Of a stretch of 24,394 nt of DNA, positions 1-7,994 are shown one piece after another. The translations under genes and the position numbers were made by a program. Numbering within the stretch: the first letter of the stretch is position 1; every line of letters begins with the position of its first letter. Under the pieces are notes generated by a model. That model saw only the letters and a list, made by a program, of their open reading frames with translations, did no database searches and had not been told where the DNA came from. The DNA comes from a virus. The stretch is taken from the IMG/VR virus record IMGVR_UViG_3300014050_000131, positions 1-24,394 of that record, one strand, 5' to 3'.

Positions 1-1526
1 CTTTAATTAAAGCAAACGTTGGAGAAGGAAGTGGCGGCTTTTACCTTCTTGATTATTTAACAAATGCTGCAACTAAGTTAAAAAATCTTACAGAAGTTGA
101 TGGTAAGCCTCTTAAAGAGTTCTTTCTTCAAGGCGCAATTAATGCTGGAAAACTACTTGATGTTGTTGGTGGTCTTTTAGGGATAATTTTAAAAATTGGC
201 GCAAGTAAGGGAATGGAAGGGTTCCTTGATGCTTTAAAGGGTGCAATGCCTGACATAGATGCTATTGGTAAAGCACTTGCAGACAGTCTTCCAGCATTTG
301 GAAATTTTATTGCCGAGTTTATTAGATTTGTAAAAACCGTTACAGACAGCGGTGCAATAGTAATATTCTTTAATACTCTAAGAACAGCCTTAAAGTTTGT
401 AACTGATTTCTTAAATACAGATTTTGGTCAGGGACTATTAAGAGCAACAGCAGTAGTTTTACCGTTTGTTTTAGCATTAAAAACTATTGGTCAAGGAGCA
501 GAATTTTTTGGCAAAGTAGTTTATGGAAACTTCTTAAAACTTAAAGGTGGAGTAGAAGCACTAGCCGCTGCTCCAGCAAAATTGTCTCAGGCATGGGCGG
601 AACTGACATACACCTCTGGGATTGCTGGCAGGGCTCAGTTGGCTCTTGCACCTATTTTTGGTGCTGGCATGGGACCAATTATTGCAATTGTAGCCGCTGT
701 TGCTGCTTTAGTTGCAATATTTATTGGTATGTATCAAAACAGCGAAACTCTAAGAAAAGCATTAAAAGATTTAGTTGATGGTGTATTTAAAGAACTTCAA
801 GCATCATTTAAACAAATTATGGATGCTATTAAGATGGTATTTCCACAGATTAGTGGATTAAAAGATATTTTTAAAACAATGGGCGATTTTGTTGGTAAGT
901 ATATAGTTCCTTTATTTAAAGTTATTCTTGTGAATGCTATAGACACTCTTTCTGACATTATTTCAGGAGTAATTAAAGTTGTTGCTGGTTTGTGGTACAT
1001 ATTTACTGACCCAATTAAGGGAGTAAAACTTTTATTATCTGGATTCTTGGACTTCTTTAAAGCATTCTTCATTAACCCCATTACTAGCATAATTAAGCAG
1101 GTAAATATATTTGGTCCATTGGGGGATGGATTTAAGGCTGTCATAAATAAAATGATTGGCTGGTGGAACAGTTTTAAACTTGAACTTAGAGTCCCAGACA
1201 ATGCTGTAACTAAATTTTTAGGTATTGGTGGTAAAGGGTTTACAATTCAAGCACCATATGTTGAACCTTTTGCTAGTGGCGGAATAGTTCAACCATCTGT
1301 AGGTGGAACTTTGGCAAGAATTGGTGAAGCAGGTAGGCCAGAGCGTGTTGAACCTCTTGACCCAGATGGTCTATCAAAACGCGATAAGGCAATGATTGAT
1401 TACATGGGCGGTGCTGGTAAGGGCATAACTATTGTTGTAAATCCTTCTGCTGGAATGGATGAGCGTGAACTTGCAGCAATTGTCTCTCGTCAACTTTCAT
1501 ATGCAATGCGTAAGGGAGCAGCATAA
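1..1526 (+). CDS. Tail tape measure protein, C-terminal part (5' end outside window)
   Basis: The frame is open from the first base (first full codon at 3), so this is the C-terminal ~507 residues of a longer gene; an ATG at 213 is internal. Tape measure proteins fill the tail tube and set tail length. The sequence is rich in hydrophobic and amphipathic helices. A strongly hydrophobic, membrane-like segment is encoded around 669-737 (starts MGPIIAIVAAVAALV), as is common in siphovirus tape measures that interact with the host membrane. Near the end the pattern GGIVQPSVGGTLARIGEAG followed by ERVEPL is the typical tape-measure C-terminal signature. The stop overlaps the next start by one base (TAATG), so the next gene is probably translationally coupled. 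Position directly before Dit-like and hub genes supports the call. No lysozyme or peptidase domain is evident in the visible part. Confidence 0.85.
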   Translation, partial: LIKANVGEGSGGFYLLDYLTNAATKLKNLTEVDGKPLKEFFLQGAINAGKLLDVVGGLLGIILKIGASKGMEGFLDALKGAMPDIDAIGKALADSLPAFGNFIAEFIRFVKTVTDSGAIVIFFNTLRTALKFVTDFLNTDFGQGLLRATAVVLPFVLALKTIGQGAEFFGKVVYGNFLKLKGGVEALAAAPAKLSQAWAELTYTSGIAGRAQLALAPIFGAGMGPIIAIVAAVAALVAIFIGMYQNSETLRKALKDLVDGVFKELQASFKQIMDAIKMVFPQISGLKDIFKTMGDFVGKYIVPLFKVILVNAIDTLSDIISGVIKVVAGLWYIFTDPIKGVKLLLSGFLDFFKAFFINPITSIIKQVNIFGPLGDGFKAVINKMIGWWNSFKLELRVPDNAVTKFLGIGGKGFTIQAPYVEPFASGGIVQPSVGGTLARIGEAGRPERVEPLDPDGLSKRDKAMIDYMGGAGKGITIVVNPSAGMDERELAAIVSRQLSYAMRKGAA

Positions 1527-2671
1527 TGGCACAACTTAATCAAGCACAGAAAAATAGGATTACACAGCAAGCACTGACACCACTTCCACAACCGCACCTA
1601 ACAGGTATGAAGTTGCAGGAAGACATTGCACTTAATGACTTTGTATTTAATACCGTTGATGACTACGGTGTTCTTTGGGTAATTACTGATATTAAAGGTT
1701 GGTGGAACCCGCCAGCACCTGATATGCCAGACATTAAGCGTGGCTGGGCGGATGGTTCTTATGATGTAAAAGGTCGCTACAACGCTCGTGATTTAACTTT
1801 AGAAGGCTCTATTCTCTGTACTGACCCGTCATTAGCAGCAGAGGCTCGACGACGCCTAGTTGCTCAAATTAACTTAGTAAGGCAAGGAGGCTGGTTAAAG
1901 ACAAATGAAAACCCAATTAAAGCATCTTGGGTTCGCCTTAGTGGAGAGCCAAACTTTGAGACAGTCAGTGCTCGTGGTCGAATTGATTTTTCCATCGGTC
2001 TTCGTGCTGCTGACCCTATAAAGTATTCTTGGAATGAATTAGATAATCAAGGATATAACGTAGAAGAAATTCTTGCTAAATCTGCAACTCCAGTAAGAAG
2101 CGGTAAGTCAGTTCTTACAAACGAAGGTGACTACCCTGTTAGCGCTTATTTTAGAATTACTGGGCCTATTACTGGTCCAGCAGTTATTCTTAATGAAACA
2201 AATGGCGAATATATGACTATTGTTGAGCCACTGAGAACAATAGTCTCTGGCTCAATTATCTCTAAGTCTATTACTGGTGGAGTTGTAACTCTTACTACAT
2301 CTACTGCTCATATTTTGCAAGTAGGAGATTCTGTGGAAGTGTTTAGTCTTGGCGCTGGTATTGATGGCGACAGATATATCACGGCAAGAACAAGTAATAC
2401 ATTTACTTTTATTGGAACTGCTAGCGACACTCTTAACGTAGTTTCTGTAAGCGGAACATATACTTTTGGACCAGACATACTTGAAATTGACACATACAAC
2501 CGAGAAACTGCTCTTAACGGAGAATACTACGGTGCTCGTATGAAACTAGAAGTTTATAATGACTGGATTACTTTATCTCCAGGAGAGAATGTTATTAGTT
2601 TCTACGACAATGGAAACGCAAACTCGACTGCTAAACTATCCGTGGAATATCGCTCTGGCTGGCTAGCGTAA
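1526..2671 (+). CDS. Distal tail protein (Dit-like minor tail protein) with one FCCH-like insert
   Basis: A 381-residue protein immediately after the tape measure, the usual place of the siphovirus distal tail protein that joins tail tube to baseplate. Residues ~25-175 resemble the actinophage minor tail/Dit domain: a WNPPAPDMPDIKRGWADGSY stretch, then an RDLTLEGSI strand and an ADPIKYSW segment that in this family ends the N-terminal ring domain. Residues ~246-298 (2261-2419) hold an extra beta module with the pattern VVTLTT..AH....GD.VEV....IDG, which also occurs five times in the next gene. The C-terminal part is a galectin-like beta domain ending VEYRSGWLA, typical of phage Dit C-termini. 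Start ATG overlaps the tape measure stop; the Shine-Dalgarno-like AAGGGAG lies about 10 bases upstream. Dit-like is the best fit; a generic minor tail protein is the fallback. Confidence 0.75.
   Translation: MAQLNQAQKNRITQQALTPLPQPHLTGMKLQEDIALNDFVFNTVDDYGVLWVITDIKGWWNPPAPDMPDIKRGWADGSYDVKGRYNARDLTLEGSILCTDPSLAAEARRRLVAQINLVRQGGWLKTNENPIKASWVRLSGEPNFETVSARGRIDFSIGLRAADPIKYSWNELDNQGYNVEEILAKSATPVRSGKSVLTNEGDYPVSAYFRITGPITGPAVILNETNGEYMTIVEPLRTIVSGSIISKSITGGVVTLTTSTAHILQVGDSVEVFSLGAGIDGDRYITARTSNTFTFIGTASDTLNVVSVSGTYTFGPDILEIDTYNRETALNGEYYGARMKLEVYNDWITLSPGENVISFYDNGNANSTAKLSVEYRSGWLA
2261..2419 (+). repeat. FCCH-like beta module, copy 1 (in Dit-like protein)
   Basis: Encodes GGVVTLTTSTAHILQVGDSV, then IDGDRYITA and NTFTFIG. 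Pattern shared with all other copies: V.T.TT...H.L..G..V.(I/V)......(N/D)G...V......F.F. Confidence 0.75.
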
Positions 2672-2698
2672 TACTAAACGACACGAGGAAAAGACGAC

Positions 2699-5698
2699 AT
2701 GGCAATTGACTACCACTCAATAACTCCACCTGAGTATCGCTATTACGTTGCCGATTTATTAACCAATGAAGTTCTTGCAGAAATTCCTTTTATAGGTGTA
2801 TCTTATGAGCGTGCTTTAAGTAAGGCTGGCTCTTTTAGTGGAACTATTCCTCTTATCGAGGCCACTGCTCATTTAGAACTTTACGACAATACGATGCCAG
2901 GTAAGACTGCTCTCTATGTTCTTAGAGATGGCGTCTGTGTCTGGGGTGGAATTATTTGGGGTCGTCAATACTCTCCAACAAACAAAACTTTAAGTGTTGA
3001 TGCCAATGAGTTTGTAAGTTATTTGTATCACCGAGCATTATGGCAAACACTGTATTACGGCTCAGAGCAGTACTACTGCTCACGCTACGAGGCTAATGGC
3101 TCAGTTGCAACTGTCTATACGGAAGTAGACCATGGCTTCAAAGTAGGAGAAAAGGTAAGGATTCGTAACCTTAACAATGCTCTTAATGGAGATAAAACAA
3201 TTGCTTCAGTTCCATCCCCAGCAAGTTTTACTTTTGCTGTTAGCGGTGTAACTCTTGCATCTAGCCCTTCCACAACAGGTCTTGCAAGAACTATTGTTGA
3301 TACCTATGATTTAGCACGAGACCTGCTTGGCTATATGAATGAAGATTTTTCTAATCTTTCTTTTGCCAATGAAGAGGTTAAGCCAGCAAACGAGTTGGAA
3401 TACTCTCTTACTAACAAGGTGATGTCTTCTGGAGTTGCAACTTTAACTACTGCTCTACCGCACGACCTTCTTCTAGGACAAGAAGTTGAGTTAGTTGATG
3501 TTGATACGTTGTTAAACGGGTATCAGGTCATCACGGCAATTCCTACATCAACTTCTTTTGTAGTAAAACCAACTGGAGTCACATCTAGTTTTGCAAGCAC
3601 ACCATTGACACAACTTACCTCATACAATATTACGTCTGCTCAAATTCAGACTACCACTTTAAAAATAACTACAAAACAAGTTTTAAATAACGTTGCAACA
3701 ATGACTACAGCATCTGCCCACGGGCTTGCAGTTGGTGATTCTGTAGAAATATCTAATATTAGTAACGTCATTAGTGTTACAAAAACTGCAACTGCTGGAA
3801 CAGCAGGAGCAACAACTATAACTATATCTGGCTCCAACACTGGTATTTTGGTTGGAATGGGTGTAACTGGCGCAGGAATCGGCTCTAATGCAACTGTTCA
3901 ATCTATTAATGGATTAACTATAACTTTAGGTGTAGCAAACGTATCTACAGTAAGCGGAACTATCACTTTCTTTTACGAGTCAGTTCTTAATGGTCCTCAA
4001 AAGGTAATTGCAATTCCATCTGCTACTCAGTTTAGTTTTGCTAAGACTTCCCGCGACGTGGCTTCTACCACTGTGACTAAAGTCGGAGAGCAGACTGCAT
4101 ACACATTTACAAATAGCAATAACCTTGCTTATGCTTCTGTCATACAAGGTTCTGCTACAGCAACCAATAATCCAAACCTATATCTAATTCGTGGAAATAC
4201 CTATACCTTTACTATTAACTCTCCTGGATATAACTTCTGGATTCAAAATCAAGGAGGTGGCTATGCTGCTGGAAAGGTCTACTCCACAGGAGTAACTAAT
4301 AATGGAACAGCAAGTGGAACAATTACTTTTACTGTTCCTCTTAGTGCTCCAGCAACTCTTTATTATCAGGCTCAGCAGACAAATAGTATGGCTGGAGTCA
4401 TTAACGTAACTGACTATGGCTCTGTTTCTTACAAATCTGGAATTCTTGTTACATCAACTAATCACGGTTTAACTGCTGGTAAAAAAGTTGTTATTGAAAA
4501 TGTAGGCTCTGACTATGACGGAGTTCAAGTTGTATCAAGCGTAGTTGATACTAAAACATTTAAATTTAATTCAACTTCTGTAGTTAACGCTGAGGCAGAG
4601 GCTGTTTATGGTGGAACTGTTAAATGGGGCGCTAGAGCAGTTGCTGGTACTTTTGGAGCCTACTCTGGAAACTCTGATATTGGTATTGGTGTAAGTAATG
4701 AACTTAGCGGAAAATATATTGGAGTATCTCAGCAAATATTTAGAGGTTCTGATTTAAAGTCATTTGGTGAAATTCTTGAAGAATTCTCTAAAGATGTAAA
4801 CGGCTTTGAATACCGCATTGACTGCGATTTTGACAAAAATATTGGTCAATTCTCTAAAACATTCACCTTTGTTCCGTTTATTCCGCCTCCAAATAAAGTA
4901 TCTGTGACATACAAAACTCTTGCTTCTAATGTGGCAACACTCACCACGGCAACGGCTCATGGACTAACTGTTGGTCAAGAGATTGTTGTTAGCGATGTTG
5001 GTACCTCTTTTGATGGAACTCAGGTAGTAACTGCTACACCTACTACAACTACATTTAGGTTTAGTGTAGTAAAGCCAGATGTTCCTGGAAGTGCTGCTGC
5101 TGGATATATTGGTTTAGTACATCCAATTAGTGTTCTGGGAGCAGACCAGTTTGTATTTGAATACCCAGGAAATATCCTTGAGTTTGGTATCTCTGAAACA
5201 GCAGAAAACTCTGCCACTCGTATGTGGGTTGCTGGAAATAATGATGGTCTAGATAACACTGCAAGTCAGCCTTACGCTGCTGCAACATCAACAGATTTGT
5301 TGGATAAAGGGTGGCCAGTCCTTGACCAAGTTGAGTCAAAGAACGACACCCAGACAACAGCGTATGGTGAGACTGCTCTGTATTCATATGCTCAAGATTT
5401 TGCTGATGAAGCACGTCCACCAGAGGGAAATTTTACAATTGCAATTAACGGCTCAATTGGGCCATATGTTGGAGACTTTTTACCAGGAGATTGGTGCTCA
5501 CTAATTATTGATGATGAGTTTGTTCGTATGCGTCTTGCTAGCGACTTAGAGCCTAGAGGAGATGTTATTGTGCGTAAAATAGTTGGGTACAAAGTAAATG
5601 TGCCTGATGGTGTTGCTTTCCCTGAAAAAGTTGACCTTGAACTTATCAGTGAATGGAAAGAAGACCGTCGCATTTCTACATTGAAGATTACGGTATAG
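2699..5698 (+). CDS. Tail hub / baseplate minor tail protein with repeated inserted beta modules
   Basis: A 999-residue protein. The N-terminal ~125 residues (YYVADLLTNEVLAEIPF, a GSFSGTIPL strand, TALYVLRDGVCVWGGIIWG) match the actinophage minor tail protein that forms the central hub below Dit. The C-terminal ~150 residues (PGDWCSLIIDDEFVR, then a VDLELISEW ending) are also standard for that family. Between them the canonical hub is expanded by five FCCH-like modules (3092-3250, 3419-3580, 3680-4048, 4421-4576, 4913-5071). One of these is itself split by a different module at 3773-3970, and a cupredoxin-like domain lies at 4085-4414. Hub segments such as 3290-3400 and 4630-4890 lie between the inserts, so the modules appear to decorate loops rather than replace the fold. 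Start ATG 2699 follows GAGGAA with 8-base spacing. Function in tail tip assembly is inferred from family and position; the modules may contact host surface glycans. Confidence 0.75.
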   Translation: MAIDYHSITPPEYRYYVADLLTNEVLAEIPFIGVSYERALSKAGSFSGTIPLIEATAHLELYDNTMPGKTALYVLRDGVCVWGGIIWGRQYSPTNKTLSVDANEFVSYLYHRALWQTLYYGSEQYYCSRYEANGSVATVYTEVDHGFKVGEKVRIRNLNNALNGDKTIASVPSPASFTFAVSGVTLASSPSTTGLARTIVDTYDLARDLLGYMNEDFSNLSFANEEVKPANELEYSLTNKVMSSGVATLTTALPHDLLLGQEVELVDVDTLLNGYQVITAIPTSTSFVVKPTGVTSSFASTPLTQLTSYNITSAQIQTTTLKITTKQVLNNVATMTTASAHGLAVGDSVEISNISNVISVTKTATAGTAGATTITISGSNTGILVGMGVTGAGIGSNATVQSINGLTITLGVANVSTVSGTITFFYESVLNGPQKVIAIPSATQFSFAKTSRDVASTTVTKVGEQTAYTFTNSNNLAYASVIQGSATATNNPNLYLIRGNTYTFTINSPGYNFWIQNQGGGYAAGKVYSTGVTNNGTASGTITFTVPLSAPATLYYQAQQTNSMAGVINVTDYGSVSYKSGILVTSTNHGLTAGKKVVIENVGSDYDGVQVVSSVVDTKTFKFNSTSVVNAEAEAVYGGTVKWGARAVAGTFGAYSGNSDIGIGVSNELSGKYIGVSQQIFRGSDLKSFGEILEEFSKDVNGFEYRIDCDFDKNIGQFSKTFTFVPFIPPPNKVSVTYKTLASNVATLTTATAHGLTVGQEIVVSDVGTSFDGTQVVTATPTTTTFRFSVVKPDVPGSAAAGYIGLVHPISVLGADQFVFEYPGNILEFGISETAENSATRMWVAGNNDGLDNTASQPYAAATSTDLLDKGWPVLDQVESKNDTQTTAYGETALYSYAQDFADEARPPEGNFTIAINGSIGPYVGDFLPGDWCSLIIDDEFVRMRLASDLEPRGDVIVRKIVGYKVNVPDGVAFPEKVDLELISEWKEDRRISTLKITV
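3092..3250 (+). repeat. FCCH-like beta module, copy 2 (in hub)
   Basis: Encodes SVATVYTEVDHGFKVGEKVR, then NGDKTIASV and ASFTFAV, the same pattern as copy 1. Confidence 0.75.
3419..3580 (+). repeat. FCCH-like beta module, copy 3 (in hub)
   Basis: Encodes GVATLTTALPHDLLLGQEVE, then LNGYQVITAIP and TSFVV. Confidence 0.75.
3680..4048 (+). repeat. FCCH-like beta module, copy 4, split by another module
   Basis: Opens with NVATMTTASAHGLAVGDSVE and closes with LNGPQKVIAIPSATQFSF. The two halves are separated by 66 codons (3773-3970) of unrelated sequence. Confidence 0.75.
3773..3970 (+). repeat. GTGI-type module nested in copy 4
   Basis: Encodes TKTATAGTAGATTITI, then MGVTGAGIGSNATVQSING, LTITLGVANV and VSGTITF. 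The same pattern occurs twice in the minus-strand adhesin. Confidence 0.75.
4085..4414 (+). other. Cupredoxin-like domain in hub, metal ligands apparently lost
   Basis: Residues ~463-572 of the hub protein encode NPNLYLIRGNTYTFTINSPG, then NFWIQN, GVTNNGTASGTITFTVP and LYYQAQQTNSMAGVINV. This is the frame of plastocyanin-like domains in phage structural proteins, where HPFWI and YYxCxxHxxMxG supply metal ligands. Here those places read Y511-N512, Ala558 and Thr561; only Met564 remains. Confidence 0.6.
4421..4576 (+). repeat. FCCH-like beta module, copy 5 (in hub)
   Basis: Encodes GILVTSTNHGLTAGKKVVIE, then YDGVQVVSSV and KTFKFNS. Confidence 0.75.
4913..5071 (+). repeat. FCCH-like beta module, copy 6 (in hub)
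   Basis: Encodes NVATLTTATAHGLTVGQEIV, then FDGTQVVTATP and TTFRFSV. Confidence 0.75.
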
Positions 5699-5706
5699 GA
5701 GGAATA

Positions 5707-7479
5707 ATGCCAAGTAGACGCAGAAGTGCTATTAAAAACCTAGGTAATAATCTTTCTGATGTTCAGCGTAGATTGCGATATCTAGAGCGTCGCCCTGCCA
5801 GAAGTAGACTAGGAACAAAATCTGTAACAACTGATGCAATTGGTGCAGAAGTTATTACTCCTGAGCAAGTTAATTTTGGAACAGTAACTGTCGGACAGCC
5901 GTCTGATGTTACCGACCCAAAAGACGGTCAGTTAGTAGTTAATCCTAATGACGGGTCTGTATCTATTTATAACGGCGACAACGGGGCCCTTGTTGATATT
6001 GGTGACCCTCAAGCCTTTGACCTTTCCGTAACAGCCTTTGCTGCGGCTAATACTGCTATTCAAACAGCCAATGGTAAAAACAAAGTAACTTATTCTTTAG
6101 TTGCTCCAGGTTCTACATCAAACACTGCTGGAGACATTTGGTGGCAATATAACGCTTCAAACATAATTATTGGTCAATGGACTGGTCTTGGCGGAACCTC
6201 TTGGCAAGCAAATACTATAGGAAATGCTGTAGTTGCAAACCTAGATGCTGGAAAAATTACTACTGGTTTCCTTGATGCTGCTCGTATTAACGCTGGAACT
6301 ATCACGGCGACAATGCTTTCTACTACAGCATTAGATGCAAAAACTATAACTGGTTCAACTATTAGAACAAGTGCTGGTCCTAACAGTAGAGTTATTTTTG
6401 ATACTAATGGTATTAGAGCAATTAATGCTTCTGGAACAACAACAGTAAATATCTCTAGCGATGGGTCAGCATCTTTTACTGGTGCTGTTACCGCATCATC
6501 TTTTTCTGGAAGTAAAGTTATTTCTGGAAGTAACATGGCAGACGGAACAATTACAGACACGCAGGTTGGCAGTCTAAATGCAAACAAAATTACTGCTGGA
6601 ACAATTAATGCTGCTGCAATCACAGTTTCAAATTTAAATGCAGACAATATTACTGCTGGAACTATTACGAGTCGTGCAATTAACAACGGAAGCGGAACTT
6701 TTACAGTTACTGCTGGTGGAGCAATGACTTGTAGTAGCGCGACAATCACTGGAACTGTTAATGCTACAAGCGGATATATTGGTTCTGCTACCAATGGCTG
6801 GAGATTTTCTTCAACAGGTACTATCCAAAACACCGACTCTACAACAATTTTATACCCGTCTTCTTCTTACGCCGTATATGCAATTATTACTGACCGTTGC
6901 GTTGCTGCTCTTCGAGGACTACAAACAAATGGATATGGCATTCAAGGTTCGGCAAACCAACTGTATAGCCAAGGAACTATTGCTCCTGGATTTTTAAATA
7001 CAAGTGGAAACCCTACGGCTTTGGACCAAGCATACGACTTAGGAAGTTTTAGTTTCCGTTGGGGAATAGTAAGAGCAGGTTCTTTTTTAACAACCTCGGA
7101 CTATAGAATCAAAAATGATGTTAAAGACGCTGCTTTAGGGCTAGAGTTTATTAAAAAAATTAGACCTGTTTCTTTTTTATTAAACTCTGGTCGAGTTGAT
7201 TTGTCAAACATAGAAAAAGATGAAGACGACAACATAAAGCCAGAAACCGCTGTAGTGGTTCCAGGTAGGAGAAGACATTATGGTTTTATTGCTCAGCAAA
7301 TTAAAGAAACTTTGGATGAATTAAGCGACAATCCTTCTATTGATTTTGCTGGTTGGTCTATTGGAGACGTAGAGGACCCTGACTCACAGCAAGCCTTAGC
7401 ATATGATGAATTTATTGCTCCTTTAGTTAAGGCAGTTCAAGAATTATCCGCTAGACTAGAAGCATTGGAAAACAAATGA
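5707..7479 (+). CDS. Tail fibre with C-terminal S74 intramolecular chaperone
   Basis: A 590-residue fibre. ATG 5707 is chosen because AGGAGG lies 7 bases upstream, overlapping the previous stop; an in-frame upstream start at 5653 would sit inside the hub gene. Residues 1-40 are basic with a heptad-like segment (LGNNLSDVQRRLRYLERR), a plausible trimer starter or attachment site. The middle is a beta-rich stalk with repeated ITAGTI motifs (about 6238-6315 and 6577-6666). Residues ~464-590 are a Peptidase_S74 / endosialidase-type chaperone: TTSDYRIKNDV, KIRPVSFLL, HYGFIAQQI, and a terminal coiled coil LVKAVQELSARLEALENK. In this family the chaperone trimerises the fibre and then cuts itself off before the serine of the SD.R.K motif, here Ser464. 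Likely a receptor-contacting side or central fibre of the tail tip encoded just upstream. Confidence 0.87.
   Translation: MPSRRRSAIKNLGNNLSDVQRRLRYLERRPARSRLGTKSVTTDAIGAEVITPEQVNFGTVTVGQPSDVTDPKDGQLVVNPNDGSVSIYNGDNGALVDIGDPQAFDLSVTAFAAANTAIQTANGKNKVTYSLVAPGSTSNTAGDIWWQYNASNIIIGQWTGLGGTSWQANTIGNAVVANLDAGKITTGFLDAARINAGTITATMLSTTALDAKTITGSTIRTSAGPNSRVIFDTNGIRAINASGTTTVNISSDGSASFTGAVTASSFSGSKVISGSNMADGTITDTQVGSLNANKITAGTINAAAITVSNLNADNITAGTITSRAINNGSGTFTVTAGGAMTCSSATITGTVNATSGYIGSATNGWRFSSTGTIQNTDSTTILYPSSSYAVYAIITDRCVAALRGLQTNGYGIQGSANQLYSQGTIAPGFLNTSGNPTALDQAYDLGSFSFRWGIVRAGSFLTTSDYRIKNDVKDAALGLEFIKKIRPVSFLLNSGRVDLSNIEKDEDDNIKPETAVVVPGRRRHYGFIAQQIKETLDELSDNPSIDFAGWSIGDVEDPDSQQALAYDEFIAPLVKAVQELSARLEALENK
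6577..6666 (+). repeat. Two 30-base direct repeats at 60-base period in fibre stalk
   Basis: 6577-6606 and 6637-6666 match at 27 of 30 bases by eye and encode NANKITAGTI and NADNITAGTI. The 60-base period equals 20 residues, consistent with repeated rungs of a trimeric beta stalk. Confidence 0.7.
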
Positions 7480-7503
7480 CAGTAAAGACAAAAGGAGTTT
7501 GTA

Positions 7504-7974
7504 ATGTTTGAAGTCAAAGACGGCTCCAGAACTTTGCAATTTAAAGGTCGCCTCCTAGGTGAGTCTTCGTCTTGGCGTCGTGGCTCAACACGCTGGATTG
7601 AGTTTGAATTGTATAGAACAGAAAATGGTTCTTACATTTTATCTCGTGTTGGTGTATCTTTAGTTTTTCATGGTGCTGCTTGTCCATTAGTAAAAAGATA
7701 TGCGCTTACTGAGGAGACATCAGACGTTCTTTCTAAAGATGCTATCCCTTGCGAAGAATGCAACCCTGTAAAAACTCTTCCAATTGTTTTTCCAGAAAAA
7801 TATCGCCATTGGGCACAAGTAAGTGAAGACCCTCGTCCTGTTCTTGACGCTCTTTACAAATATGACCAAGGTGGTGCAAGATATCTCACCAATGTTGCTC
7901 AAAGGCTATTGGAACGTGCAGCAACCCACGATGAGAGGATAGACTCGCTTTACCGCATCGAGATGATTCCATAA
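7504..7974 (+). CDS. Protein of unknown function after the fibre gene
   Basis: A 156-residue protein of no recognised family. It starts at ATG 7504 with AAAGGAG 7 bases upstream and follows the fibre stop by 24 bases. The N-terminal half looks beta-rich (SRTLQFKGRLLG, then WIEFELYRTENGSYILSRVG). There are three cysteines in the pattern HGAACPLV and IPCEECN, with a nearby histidine, so a small metal site is possible but not shown. The C-terminal third is helical and charged (DPRPVLDALYKYDQ, LTNVAQRLLERAATHDERID). Similar short proteins sit between structural and replication genes of actinophages, so I expect it to be conserved in relatives, but the sequence gives no function. Composition matches its neighbours. 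Confidence 0.75.
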   Translation: MFEVKDGSRTLQFKGRLLGESSSWRRGSTRWIEFELYRTENGSYILSRVGVSLVFHGAACPLVKRYALTEETSDVLSKDAIPCEECNPVKTLPIVFPEKYRHWAQVSEDPRPVLDALYKYDQGGARYLTNVAQRLLERAATHDERIDSLYRIEMIP

Positions 7975-7994
7975 GACCAATAGAGAGAAAATAA

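Noticed and set aside
2261-5071. A ubiquitin-like conjugation system suggested by FCCH-type modules
   Set aside because: Only the small beta module resembles the E1 insert; no adenylation domain, catalytic cysteine domain, E2 or ubiquitin-like gene is present.
5127-5673. Two open frames on the minus strand at the end of the hub gene
   Set aside because: They overlap a well-supported conserved hub C-terminus on the other strand and show no recognisable domain.
6174-6833. Long open frame (219 codons) on the minus strand inside the fibre gene
   Set aside because: It is antisense to a repeat-rich fibre stalk, has a low-complexity Val/Ile/Pro translation, no SD, and no place in the gene order; it reflects codon bias of the real gene.
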